From NCBI RefSeq assembly GCF_907164555.1, contig NZ_CAJQZC010000001.1:496001-560000 (forward strand): a stretch of 64,000 nt of DNA. The letters run 5' to 3'. This DNA comes from Paraburkholderia saeva. Its GTDB lineage: Bacteria > Pseudomonadota > Gammaproteobacteria > Burkholderiales > Burkholderiaceae. Shown here piece by piece: positions 44,401 through 52,687 of this stretch. The notes beneath the pieces were generated by a model, which was not told the DNA's origin, ran no database searches, and saw only the letters and a list, made by a program, of their open reading frames with translations. The position numbers and the translations under genes are program-made. Every line of letters begins with the position of its first letter. Within the stretch, counting starts at the first letter, position 1.

Positions 44401-44582
44401 AAGCGCAACGGGACTTTCTCGCCGTGGCGGGTTGCCACGCCTATCAGGGCTTCCTGTTCTGCAAACCGCTGCCGATCGAAGGCTTCGAACAGTTTGCGAG
44501 CCACTTCGGCGCCGGGAATCGGGCGATGGCTCAGACAGAAGGAAGCGACGAACGAAGCTTCGATCCGGATACGCTGAGCTGA
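41421..44582 (+). CDS. CHASE-PAS-PAS-GGDEF-EAL c-di-GMP enzyme
   Basis: Membrane sensor of 1053 aa controlling cyclic di-GMP. Order: membrane helix (about 5-25), periplasmic CHASE-type domain (about 40-290; e.g. VGVVEWVPAAQKDAHVARM), second helix (about 307-330), PAS (about 350-470), PAS (about 479-595), GGDEF (600-770; motif RVGGDEF at about 676-682) and EAL (785-1035; EALVR at about 809, ELTES, DDFGIGYSSL, KIDRSFV, EGVEN). Both catalytic signatures are intact; the GGDEF inhibitory site RxxD is replaced by NEGD. GTG 41421 overlaps the stop of the binding protein gene (GTGA), so the periplasmic protein probably feeds this sensor. Confidence 0.94.
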   Translation: MSGARSVLLPLLVLSTSLCVTWSVWNHERQATRNELRTQFEYSVGDAVSRVEQRVATYELMLRGVQSLFATSETIDRSKFRSYVGALNLDVNFTGVHAVGVVEWVPAAQKDAHVARMRAEGITAYAIQPAGNREDYAPVIQREPYVGQTRSSPGFDAWADPVRRLAMEKARDSGMATLSGKVSLSADMDSDRRPGFIMYLPVYAPGATQDNVAQRRAHITGWVYASFRMHDVIASLYGEQPSGFALAIYDGVEPSQRSLLYHTADAGTRNAKPLISTNEYLVLNGHDWTLSISAFDEFRSHLGRNAEVLIACTGTGLSLLLTLLTWLMMTGRGRAMRLASKMTHELRENEEKFRAIADCTVNLEIWWGPDGKPRWINPSVEHYTGYTVEECMAMPDFARSLIHPDDMPRVAPEFQKGLQGYRGDDLEFRWVRKDGSHVWLSVSWVPISNARGDFIGFRTSGRDITERKHVEAELRIAAVAFDSQEAMMVTDVDSTILRVNSAFTECTGYSAGEVVGRTPRLLKSDLHDATFYKEMWQTIRRVGGWQGEIWGRRKNGEVYPKWLTISAVTGEGGAVTHYVGTHHDITERKKAEEKIRELAFYDTLTRLPNRALLLERLRQSMASSHRNKVCGALMFIDLDHFKTLNDTLGHDKGDLLLRQVAYRLSSSVNEGDTVARVGGDEFVVVLGNLGHDKVTATAQTEAVGERILAVLGSTYQLNGVQFRSTASIGVTVFDGEQTSTDELFKQADLAMYKSKERGRNAMCFFDPAMQTVVLKRAELELGLRSAIEEDRFVLHYQAQVIDGGHITGAEALVRWMHPERGLIPPGEFIPLAEETGLILEIGQTVLECACSQLAAWATRASMAHLSIAVNVSARQFREPDFVENVLTVIRQTGARADRLKLELTESVLVENVEDIIEKMSALRAHGVTFSLDDFGIGYSSLSYLKRLPLDQLKIDRSFVRDILDDPNDADIARTIVALARSFDLGVIAEGVENEAQRDFLAVAGCHAYQGFLFCKPLPIEGFEQFASHFGAGNRAMAQTEGSDERSFDPDTLS

Positions 44583-44710
44583 TCGGTCTTTATGGTCGCC
44601 GACTTGCCGCATGTCGCGACATGCAGCGTGCGACCAGCGAAACCCGAGGTGCGCGGTTCATCGCAACGCGTCCCGACGGAAGTCTGTGATCACCCGTTTG
44701 ATCGCGATGC

Positions 44711-44736
44711 GACGCGCGGGCGCTCACCCGCGCGTC
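44711..44736. terminator. Hairpin between convergent genes
   Basis: Perfect 10-bp stem GACGCGCGGG / CCCGCGCGTC, loop CGCTCA. It lies just beyond the stop codon of the DUF3141 gene (44738) and 128 bp after the c-di-GMP gene; a probable bidirectional terminator without T-tract. Confidence 0.6.
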
Positions 44737-44737
44737 G

Positions 44738-47029
44738 TTACCCTGCCTTTTGACTCGCAGCGGTACGCCGCGTCGTCTCAGGTCTTTCCTTCGTCGCTGC
44801 CTCGAAAATTGTCAGCACGCGTGCGAGATCGGCGCGCTCCTGTTCATCGAGCGGGAGCGTCGTGCTGATTTTTTCGATATCGCGTGCGGCGTTCCTGACC
44901 TCAGCAGGCGGTACGTTTGCGAGCAGGGCGGGCAGGGCATCGATCGCAGCGTCGGTGTCGAGGCGCAGCAGTTTGGCCTGTTCGCGCACAGTCTCCTTGA
45001 ACGCCAGAATCCCGCGATCGGAAATCGTGCTGATCATCGCGCGCGCGAGATTGAAGCGGCGTTCGTCCGCTTCACCGTGTGTGCGTCGCATGAACAGCAG
45101 CGCGCGCACGCTGGCTTCGACAAGTCCGCCCTGCGTCATTTCATTGCGCAGCCGCGCGTGCTCGGCCGCGATCGACGCGTTACGCTCGTCCGTATCGCCG
45201 GGCTCCGTCAACGCGCTGGCGGCTTCGCTTTCGCTTTTCGCGGGAAGGCCGGCCAGCGCCTGCAACCACGGCGCACCGTAGACCGTTTCGAAGGTCTGCT
45301 CGACCATCGTGTCGCGCATGTCGCGCCAGAAATCGAGCGACGAGCCAATTGCATCCGATACAGCACTCTGCATCTGCCAGAACGGATTGTCGGCGGCGAC
45401 CGGCTTGCGATCCTGTTTAACGGTTTCGGCGGCCTGGGCGAACCACGAAGCGAACGGATTGCGGTCCGACCAGGCTTCGTAGGGAACGCGTAGCGGATGC
45501 AGCCGGCTCGCAACGTCGGCGGAACCCGGCATCACGCACGCCTTGACCCACGGCTGCATGAAGCTGCGATACAGGCCGAGATTGAGACTGGACACATACG
45601 CGGCCGTCGCGAAGCGCCGGTCACTCTCCGGATCGGGCTGCACGATCGCGCGCACGTCGTCGATGCTGCGCGTCGAGATCGACAGCACGTGATCGCCCTG
45701 GATCAATTCCGCGTGCGACGTGGCCTCCGTCTTGTTGCCCATGTGCGCTTCGTAGAGACCGGACGGCAGCAGGTCGATCAGATCGATGTTGCTCACGAAC
45801 TCGCGATGCTCCTTGCGACCGGTGCTGCTCGACACGAAGATGCCGAGATGGCCGATGCTGTCGTGCGTCGCATAGACGATCGTCTGATCGTGGCCGAGCA
45901 GGTCGGCATCGTCGCGATAGAGATCGGTGATCCAGCCGAGTGCCTGCGGTGGCGGGGTGATGTTGTCGCCGTACGAGCAGAACACGACGATCGGTGAGCG
46001 GATGTTGCGCAGATCGAGCCGGATGCCGTCGGACGTCACGATTTCGCCGCGCACGAGCCGGTTGCCGACAAAGAGGTTGTCGACGATGTACTGCATCTCG
46101 GCCGCATTGAGGAACACGTGGCCACCCCAGTATTTCTCGAAACCCAGATAGCGGGGCGCCTCGGTATCGATGGTCGCGTACAGGTTGTACTGCTTGTTCC
46201 AGAGCGTGTTGGCCGGATTGAGGTTCTCGAAGTTCTGCACGAGCCACGCGCCATCGAAGCGCCCGCCGCCCAGATCGCCCGTCATCGCGGTGAGCCAGGA
46301 GCCGCCCAGCATTCCGCCGGAATAGCGCATCGGGTTCTTGCCGCGCCAGCCGGCCCAGTACGACACCGGCGCACCTGCGACGACGATCGGCCCGAAGAGC
46401 TCAGGGCGCATTGCGGCGGTCATCAGGATCTGCCAGCCCGCCTGGCAGTTGCCGATCACTGCCGGCTTGCCTGGGCTGTCCGGATGCAGTTCGATCACTT
46501 TTTCGAGGAACGCGGCTTCCGCGCGCATCACGTCCTCGACGGTCTGGCCCGGTACGGGATCCGGCAGAAAGCCGACGAAGTAGCACGGGTGCCCCGCGCG
46601 CAACGCCGCGCCGATCTCGCTCTCGCGCTTGAAACCGCCGATGCCAGGTCCGTGTCCCGCGCGTGGGTCGAAGATCACAAACGGACGCAGACGCCCCGGG
46701 TCGCGCCCTTCGGTTGCGTCGTGGTCGGGCTTCAGGTCCTCGGGCGCGAGGATACGCACGAGACCGTAATTGACCGGACGCGGCAGATTGCGGCCGTCGA
46801 CGATCAACGTCGCTTCGAAGTCGAGCACGTTCGGTGCGCGTTCGTGCAGATGTGCCTGGTACTGGTTGCCGCGCTCGCGCATCACATCGGCGAACAGCAG
46901 GTAGCGCTGCCACGCATCAACTGCGTATTCCGTGGCGGCCTGTGCGAATTTCACGCCGGGCATGAGCGCGTTGGGTATAGCCGCGGTGAACGAGGTGGGC
47001 AAACCGGATGTCGGATCGGGCAGATTCAT
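44738..47029 (-). CDS. DUF3141 domain protein, PHA-synthase-like
   Basis: Large cytoplasmic protein of 763 aa. The central alpha/beta-hydrolase part resembles class-I PHA synthases: FVIFDPRAGHGPGIGGFKRESEIGAALRAGHPCYFVGFLPDPVPGQTVEDVMRAEAAFLEKVIE, then a nucleophile-elbow-like IGNCQAGWQ (Cys about 194) and DSIGHLGIFVSSSTGRKEH. The C-terminal third (from about 480) is helical. This is the DUF3141 family, often near phosphotransacetylase/acetate kinase and PHA genes. Function is unproven; a role in PHA or acyl-CoA metabolism is an inference from the family. It is monocistronic and convergent with the c-di-GMP gene. Confidence 0.9.
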   Translation of the reverse strand: MNLPDPTSGLPTSFTAAIPNALMPGVKFAQAATEYAVDAWQRYLLFADVMRERGNQYQAHLHERAPNVLDFEATLIVDGRNLPRPVNYGLVRILAPEDLKPDHDATEGRDPGRLRPFVIFDPRAGHGPGIGGFKRESEIGAALRAGHPCYFVGFLPDPVPGQTVEDVMRAEAAFLEKVIELHPDSPGKPAVIGNCQAGWQILMTAAMRPELFGPIVVAGAPVSYWAGWRGKNPMRYSGGMLGGSWLTAMTGDLGGGRFDGAWLVQNFENLNPANTLWNKQYNLYATIDTEAPRYLGFEKYWGGHVFLNAAEMQYIVDNLFVGNRLVRGEIVTSDGIRLDLRNIRSPIVVFCSYGDNITPPPQALGWITDLYRDDADLLGHDQTIVYATHDSIGHLGIFVSSSTGRKEHREFVSNIDLIDLLPSGLYEAHMGNKTEATSHAELIQGDHVLSISTRSIDDVRAIVQPDPESDRRFATAAYVSSLNLGLYRSFMQPWVKACVMPGSADVASRLHPLRVPYEAWSDRNPFASWFAQAAETVKQDRKPVAADNPFWQMQSAVSDAIGSSLDFWRDMRDTMVEQTFETVYGAPWLQALAGLPAKSESEAASALTEPGDTDERNASIAAEHARLRNEMTQGGLVEASVRALLFMRRTHGEADERRFNLARAMISTISDRGILAFKETVREQAKLLRLDTDAAIDALPALLANVPPAEVRNAARDIEKISTTLPLDEQERADLARVLTIFEAATKERPETTRRTAASQKAG

Positions 47030-47518
47030 GGGCGCTTCGAACTCCCTTGAACGGTCGGTGCGGTGGGCCGGCGCGGCGCCGAAACGTGCAGTATCGATAG
47101 ATGAGCCGGGTCAAACGGGCTGAAAACAGCCAGGACTTCGTCGGGCTCTTGCAGGAAGGCAGCCCGGAATCAAGATCGGCGACAAACAAGTCACCGATAT
47201 GACGACGCGTGCTGCGTTGCGTCATCTCTCTGGAAGTCTAGGCGGTGGTGTTGAGTCTGGCAAACCGGAAAGGACCGTCGGCGCGGATAGTCATTCGTCC
47301 GGTTGGGCCGGGAAAGGATTTCCTGTGGACGCGTTGCCGCACAGGGTTGTCGCGCTTTCCGGAAAGGCCGGAATTGTGGGTTGGGAGCAGTCGGCAACCA
47401 CCACGGAATGGATAGGGGATTGCTTGATCTACGCGGCTGTTTTTAAAGGAAATTTCCGGATCATGGTTTTTTTGGGGCGCATCGAAAACGATAACTGCCA
47501 ACGGCCGGTATCGGCGCA
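47030..47518. other. 489-bp region without a convincing gene
   Basis: Competing open frames on both strands (47199-47522 and 47238-47519) overlap almost fully and lack good ribosome binding sites and natural composition. I see no RNA gene. It holds the DUF3141 promoter region and the 3' end of the SOS-boxed operon. Confidence 0.5.
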
Positions 47519-47923
47519 TTAGTCCTGAGTGGCCATATCGGTAGCGTCGGCCTGTACCAGTGCGCGCACAAGCAGGTACACGACTGGCAAGTCGTCGTCG
47601 TCACGTCGCCAGTCGACGGGTTCGTCGAGATCCATCCCGGACAGGCGACTGTCGCCAAACCGGACAAACGACGAGCGTACTGTCTCGTTGTGCCGCGCCC
47701 GAAAGCCGCGATTCTCAAAGACCTGTTCGTCGATTGTCTGCAGTGTGCGCCAGGTCGGCAATCGCGCGCCGCTTGAGTAACGGCGACGGCCACTGTCGAG
47801 GTAACGACCTGCGACCGTGGCAATGACCTGCTGGAGATCGAGCGACGCACTGCGCAGTGCGCGTTCGAGGGCGACAGGATTGATATCCTGGACATCCATA
47901 TCAAGAGCGGAGTCATCAATCAT
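47519..47923 (-). CDS. Acidic hypothetical protein in SOS-boxed operon (134 aa)
   Basis: Unrecognised cytoplasmic protein, second gene of the LexA-boxed operon. ATG 47923 has GGAAGA upstream; I dropped a 14-residue in-frame extension. The N-terminus is acidic (MIDDSALDMDVQDINPVALERAL), the middle is basic (GRYLDSGRRRYSSGARLPTWRTL), and the C-terminal half has an aromatic/Asp-rich end (DEPVDWRRDDDDLPVVYLLVRALVQ). There is no signal peptide or membrane helix. It starts 38 bp after the stop of the upstream gene on the same strand, so both are probably SOS-induced. Function unknown. Confidence 0.68.
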   Translation of the reverse strand: MIDDSALDMDVQDINPVALERALRSASLDLQQVIATVAGRYLDSGRRRYSSGARLPTWRTLQTIDEQVFENRGFRARHNETVRSSFVRFGDSRLSGMDLDEPVDWRRDDDDLPVVYLLVRALVQADATDMATQD

Positions 47924-47961
47924 ATTTTTATCTTCCGGACGATTCGCGGCAACTCGAGGTG

Positions 47962-48243
47962 TCAAGGTTGATGCTTCGACAACGCCTGGTGTCGGTGCGC
48001 CAGCAACTGGCGGATCTGGGCAAGATAGTTATCGCCAACCGTGCAGTCTTCAACAGGCCGGCTATGTTGATGAGGCGCGGGTGGGCGTACGCCGAGATAG
48101 CGGCATACCGCAGACAGGTACGGTTTGCCGTTGCCTCGTAGATGTCGCGCAGCAGCAGCCACGCGCACGTCTCCGACATGCTTGCGCAACCACTCAAGCG
48201 TTTCGCGGTCACCGTCGTTCAAGATCCGGATGAGCTGGTTCAT
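47962..48243 (-). CDS. Basic hypothetical protein, first gene of SOS-boxed operon (93 aa)
   Basis: Unrecognised small protein starting MNQLIRILNDGDRETLEWLRKHVG at 48243, with an AGGA ribosome binding site. The centre (VRVAAAARHLRGNGKPYLSAVCRYLGVRPP) looks like a small helical, possibly helix-turn-helix, segment ending in the phrase 'YLSAVCRYLGV'. The tail is His/Arg/Gln-rich. An upstream in-frame extension to 48408 would run through the LexA boxes and is rejected. The two LexA boxes at 48252-48285 sit at its promoter. It has no recognisable relation to known SOS proteins such as SulA, ImuA or UmuD. Function unknown. Confidence 0.68.
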   Translation of the reverse strand: MNQLIRILNDGDRETLEWLRKHVGDVRVAAAARHLRGNGKPYLSAVCRYLGVRPPAPHQHSRPVEDCTVGDNYLAQIRQLLAHRHQALSKHQP

Positions 48244-48251
48244 AACCGATC

Positions 48252-48267
48252 CTGTATATAAAAACAG
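48252..48267. promoter_or_regulatory. LexA (SOS) box 1
   Basis: CTGTATATAAAAACAG, a perfect CTGT-N8-ACAG site with AT-rich centre. It lies 8 bp upstream of the start codon of the 93-aa gene, over the probable transcription start. Confidence 0.82.
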
Positions 48268-48269
48268 TG

Positions 48270-48285
48270 CTGTAAATTTATACAG
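48270..48285. promoter_or_regulatory. LexA (SOS) box 2, with promoter
   Basis: CTGTAAATTTATACAG, second perfect CTGT-N8-ACAG, centred 18 bp from box 1. On the minus strand it covers a -10-like TGTATA; a -35 TTGACT lies at 48308-48303 with an 18-bp spacer. The promoter reads leftward into the 93-aa gene. Confidence 0.82.
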
Positions 48286-48377
48286 TATTTTGCCAGGATG
48301 CAAGTCAATTTGCAGGATGATGGCGATCAAGGTCGATGCGGTGGGCCGCAGAGCGCGCAGAGGGCTCTGCGGGGCAC

Positions 48378-48575
48378 GAACCGGAGCGTATAAACCGCGT
48401 CCTCTCAATGATCGATTTACGCTTCGCTGAACCGCTGCGTCTATCCAAACTTTGCGAGTCCGCGAATATGTCGGAACGCTTTCTCGCTCGCTACTTCGAG
48501 CAGCACATTGGAGAGAGCATTGGGCGATAGATCGCGCGGGTCAGGATTAGACATGCTTGCCGGATGCCCGCGCAT
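48378..48575 (+). pseudogene. AraC-type regulator relic
   Basis: The plus strand encodes VLSMIDLRFAEPLRLSKLCE, then SANMSERFLARYFEQHIGESIGR, clearly an AraC DNA-binding segment (helix-turn-helix with MS-RFLARYF). A TAG at 48528-48530 sits where relatives have Tyr, and the frame continues IARVRIRHACRM before similarity fades. No upstream sensor domain exists: the fragment starts right after the SOS promoter region. It is an internal AraC fragment with a nonsense codon, a remnant of a larger gene lost by deletion. Boundaries are approximate. Confidence 0.72.
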
Positions 48576-48865
48576 AACCGAACGACCATCTTGTCCCAGT
48601 TGGAGCGAATATCCTTCGTTGTCGACGGATCAAGGGATTTCCCTGGGTGAGCGCTGCAAAGAAAATTCGCGGAATCTGTCTGCCGATCAGCCTGTTCACG
48701 AGTGAGCGATGTCCAGTTTGGCGGTGGCAGGCATCTACCACTAGTTCCATGTTTTAAAAGGAAATTATTGCGATTCACCAGGATTTTTCTGGGTGCGCGA
48801 TTCAGACTTACGCACGCCACTTCAAAGTTAAGCGAATCTCGACACCATTTCCCGCCACCTGCCTT
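48576..48865. other. Non-coding stretch between AraC relic and groES promoter
   Basis: No convincing gene. Short open frames on both strands (for example 48547-48750 on minus) have odd composition. Some of it may be debris from the deletion that truncated the AraC gene. Confidence 0.45.
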
Positions 48866-48895
48866 CTTGAATTTGTCACCACCCGTCCATATAAT
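48866..48895 (+). promoter_or_regulatory. groESL promoter, sigma-70 and sigma-32-like
   Basis: A -35 TTGAAT (48867-48872) and a perfect -10 TATAAT (48890-48895) with a 17-bp spacer. CTTGAA (48866-48871) and the CCAT at 48887-48890 also fit a heat-shock sigma-32 promoter. Confidence 0.68.
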
Positions 48896-48921
48896 TAGCA
48901 CTCGCTGCACGAGAGTGCTAA
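48895..48921. promoter_or_regulatory. CIRCE element (HrcA operator)
   Basis: Perfect arms TTAGCACTC and GAGTGCTAA with the canonical 9-bp spacer, overlapping the groES promoter -10. HrcA repression relieved by heat shock is expected. Confidence 0.96.
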
Positions 48922-48992
48922 CAACATTTCCGGTTGGCCCTGCCAGCCGGGTTTTCTCAGCGTTCTTCAGTCTCAATCAGAGAGGAGTATGT

Positions 48993-49283
48993 ATGAACCT
49001 TCGTCCTTTGCATGATCGCGTGATCGTCAAGCGTCTTGACCAGGAAACCAAGACTGCGTCGGGCATCGTGATCCCCGAAGCCGCAGCGGAAAAGCCGGAT
49101 CAAGGCGAAATCCTGGCAGTTGGCCCGGGCAAGCGTGACGACAAGGGTGCACAGATTGCGCTCGACGTGAAGGTGGGCGATCGCGTCCTGTTCGGCAAGT
49201 ACGCTGGCCAGACCGTCAAGGTCGATGGCAACGAACTGCTGGTGATGCGCGAAGAAGACATCATGGCCGTGGTGCAGAAGTAA
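48993..49283 (+). CDS. groES: Co-chaperonin GroES
   Basis: Ten-kDa co-chaperonin of 96 aa that caps the GroEL ring. The sequence runs [20 protein letters not shown] at the start, then the mobile loop [18 protein letters not shown], and closes with [32 protein letters not shown]. All canonical features are present and length is normal. ATG 48993 has AGAGGAG upstream. It is the first gene of the heat-shock operon, controlled by the CIRCE element. GroEL follows 54 bp later. Confidence 0.98.
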   Translation: MNLRPLHDRVIVKRLDQETKTASGIVIPEAAAEKPDQGEILAVGPGKRDDKGAQIALDVKVGDRVLFGKYAGQTVKVDGNELLVMREEDIMAVVQK

Positions 49284-49298
49284 GCGACAGATCGCTGA

Positions 49299-50978
<1,680 letters not shown>

Positions 50979-51053
50979 TTCCGGTTTCCGGGCCCTCGTG
51001 GCCCGGTCTGGAACACATGCGGGGAGCGCGTCGAAAGATGCGCTTCCCAAAAG

Positions 51054-51081
51054 AAAAACCCGCAGAAATGCGGGTTTTTTT
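51054..51081. terminator. Terminator between groEL and thiD (bidirectional)
   Basis: Stem AAAAACCCGC / GCGGGTTTTT with loop AGAAAT and T-tract on the plus strand. The A-run on the left gives a matching T-tract for the convergent thiD on the minus strand. Confidence 0.92.
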
Positions 51082-51139
51082 ATGCGCGGACGGTTTGCTG
51101 GTTCACCAAACCGTCTCGCTCAAGGAGCAGCCGGAAAAT

Positions 51140-52003
51140 TCAGTGACGCGCTTCACCTGGCGGCGCGTCCTTGCCGCTTGCATGGGGCGTTTCTTCGTCT
51201 TCGTTGCTGCGCGCCCAGAAGAAACGGTCCGGCATATACGCGCCCATGCCGGGGCGAAACGCGGCGCGCGTCGCCTGATACAGGTATTCCTGCGCTTCGC
51301 GCACGGCTTCAGCCGGATCCTGACCGTTCGCCAGCAACGCAGCAATCGCCGCACCGAGCGTATCGGTGATGCCCATGATGCGGTTCGGACCGCGATCCCA
51401 CATGTCCTGACGCAACTGGCCGTCTTCGCTATAGAGCGTATTGACGAGGCGATGCGTGCCCGTTTCCGCCGAAAGGATGTATTCGCACCCTTGCGACAGC
51501 AAATGGGAGATCGCTGCGTCGAGGCTCGGCGCTTCGGCGTCGCCGTCGGGTTGCGCGAGGGCAAGCAAGGTTGCGAAATCGGCGACGAGCAGCGTGGTTT
51601 GCGGCGCGAGCAGATCGGCGATGGCTTCGCGCAGTTCGTCGGCGGCGAGCACGTGTTCGTCGTCGAGCGTGAAGTCTGGCGCGAGGATCAGCGGGATGTC
51701 GTCGTAGTCAGCAACCACTTCGGCGATGGCGCTCACCACTTCGGCACGCGTCGCCGCGCCGACCTTGAACGCGGCAATCGGCATGTCTTCGAGCAGCATC
51801 CGCGCCTGCGTGGCGACAACTTCGGGGTCGAGGCCCGTGACCTCGTCGCAGCTTGCCGAATCGCGCACGGTGTAACCGGTAAGCACGGAGACGCCGTGGC
51901 ATCCCATACTGGCCAGCGTCATCAGATCCGCCTGGATGCCGGAGCCACCGGTCGGATCGGAGAGGCCGAAGGTGAGGACGATCGGAGGAGTGTCGCTGGG
52001 CAT
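51140..52003 (-). CDS. thiD: Hydroxymethylpyrimidine/phosphomethylpyrimidine kinase
   Basis: Ribokinase-fold kinase of 287 aa for thiamine pyrimidine synthesis: HMP to HMP-P to HMP-PP. The substrate-binding start is PIVLTFGLSDPTGGSGIQADLMTLASMGCHGVSVLTGYTVRDSASC. The C-terminal anion-hole segment reads GITDTLGAAIAALLANG, with Asp where ThiD usually has 'GTGCTLS', so this is a slightly divergent ThiD-like protein, and single-step HMP-P kinase or another kinase specificity is possible. ATG 52003 is chosen; the in-frame extension to 52138 lacks the fold. No thiamine riboswitch was seen upstream. Divergent from the rubredoxin gene. Confidence 0.88.
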   Translation of the reverse strand: MPSDTPPIVLTFGLSDPTGGSGIQADLMTLASMGCHGVSVLTGYTVRDSASCDEVTGLDPEVVATQARMLLEDMPIAAFKVGAATRAEVVSAIAEVVADYDDIPLILAPDFTLDDEHVLAADELREAIADLLAPQTTLLVADFATLLALAQPDGDAEAPSLDAAISHLLSQGCEYILSAETGTHRLVNTLYSEDGQLRQDMWDRGPNRIMGITDTLGAAIAALLANGQDPAEAVREAQEYLYQATRAAFRPGMGAYMPDRFFWARSNEDEETPHASGKDAPPGEARH

Positions 52004-52237
52004 GAAAGTCTTGCTGGATTGGTCAAAAAAGGTGCCAGGCACGCGGCCCGGAGTTGCCACAATTATGCGGCCTAATCTAATGAGAGGGCGTTTTTTCGCG
52101 CGCGCGAGCAAATTCATGCCCGGATTGACCCGGATCACGCGCGAGCCCGACCAGGATTGCTAGGCAGTGGGGCGGCAACACGGTACCATCATGGCCTTGA
52201 TTCAACCGACTTTTAGACTTTTCGACGCGGCATAAGA

Positions 52238-52408
52238 ATGGAATATCAAAGCTGGATGTGCCTGATCTGCGGCTGGATCTACGACGAAGAAGCCGGTTTG
52301 CCAGATGAAGGGATCGCACCGGGAACCCGTTGGGAAGACGTCCCGATCAACTGGACCTGCCCGGAATGCGGCGCCCGCAAGGAAGACTTCGAGATGGTCC
52401 AGATCTGA
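52238..52408 (+). CDS. Rubredoxin
   Basis: Small iron electron carrier of 56 aa. It holds the two knuckles CLICG (residues 8-12) and CPECG (about 41-45), providing the four Cys ligands, with YDEEAGLPDEGIAPGTRWEDVP between them. It begins MEYQSWMC. Length and motif spacing are typical. It is divergent from thiD, an arrangement often seen in Burkholderiaceae. It could donate electrons to oxygenases or act in oxidative-stress defence. Confidence 0.97.
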   Translation: MEYQSWMCLICGWIYDEEAGLPDEGIAPGTRWEDVPINWTCPECGARKEDFEMVQI

Positions 52409-52687
52409 CCGGTTTGCCGGTCGGATGCGTTGGCGCGCGCCGGTTGCGCTGGTCGTTCGCTGCGTAACACCTGAGGCATTCGTCGCGGGCACAAGCATGG
52501 AGCGCGCGGCGCCAGCTACTGCCCGCCGGTGTGCCGGATAAGTGCAACGGGAACGGCGTTGTTCTGGCCGTGTCGCAAAAGGGTAGTGCTCATCGTACCG
52601 TCAACGCGCCGATGCGCGATGCGCGCCGCTGGCCGCGCGTCATCTCCGGGGTGCAGGCGGGTCCACAGATGTCTTCGTCGACTATCC

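Noticed and set aside
47199..47522. 107-codon plus-strand frame and overlapping minus frame
   Set aside because: The two frames overlap almost fully, have no ribosome binding site and look random.
48547..48750. Possible transposase remnant on the minus strand
   Set aside because: A basic 67-codon frame looked transposase-like, but no motif, inverted repeats or target duplication could be shown.
52004..52237. Thiamine (TPP) riboswitch upstream of thiD
   Set aside because: No conserved TPP-riboswitch core such as CTGAGA was found in the leader.
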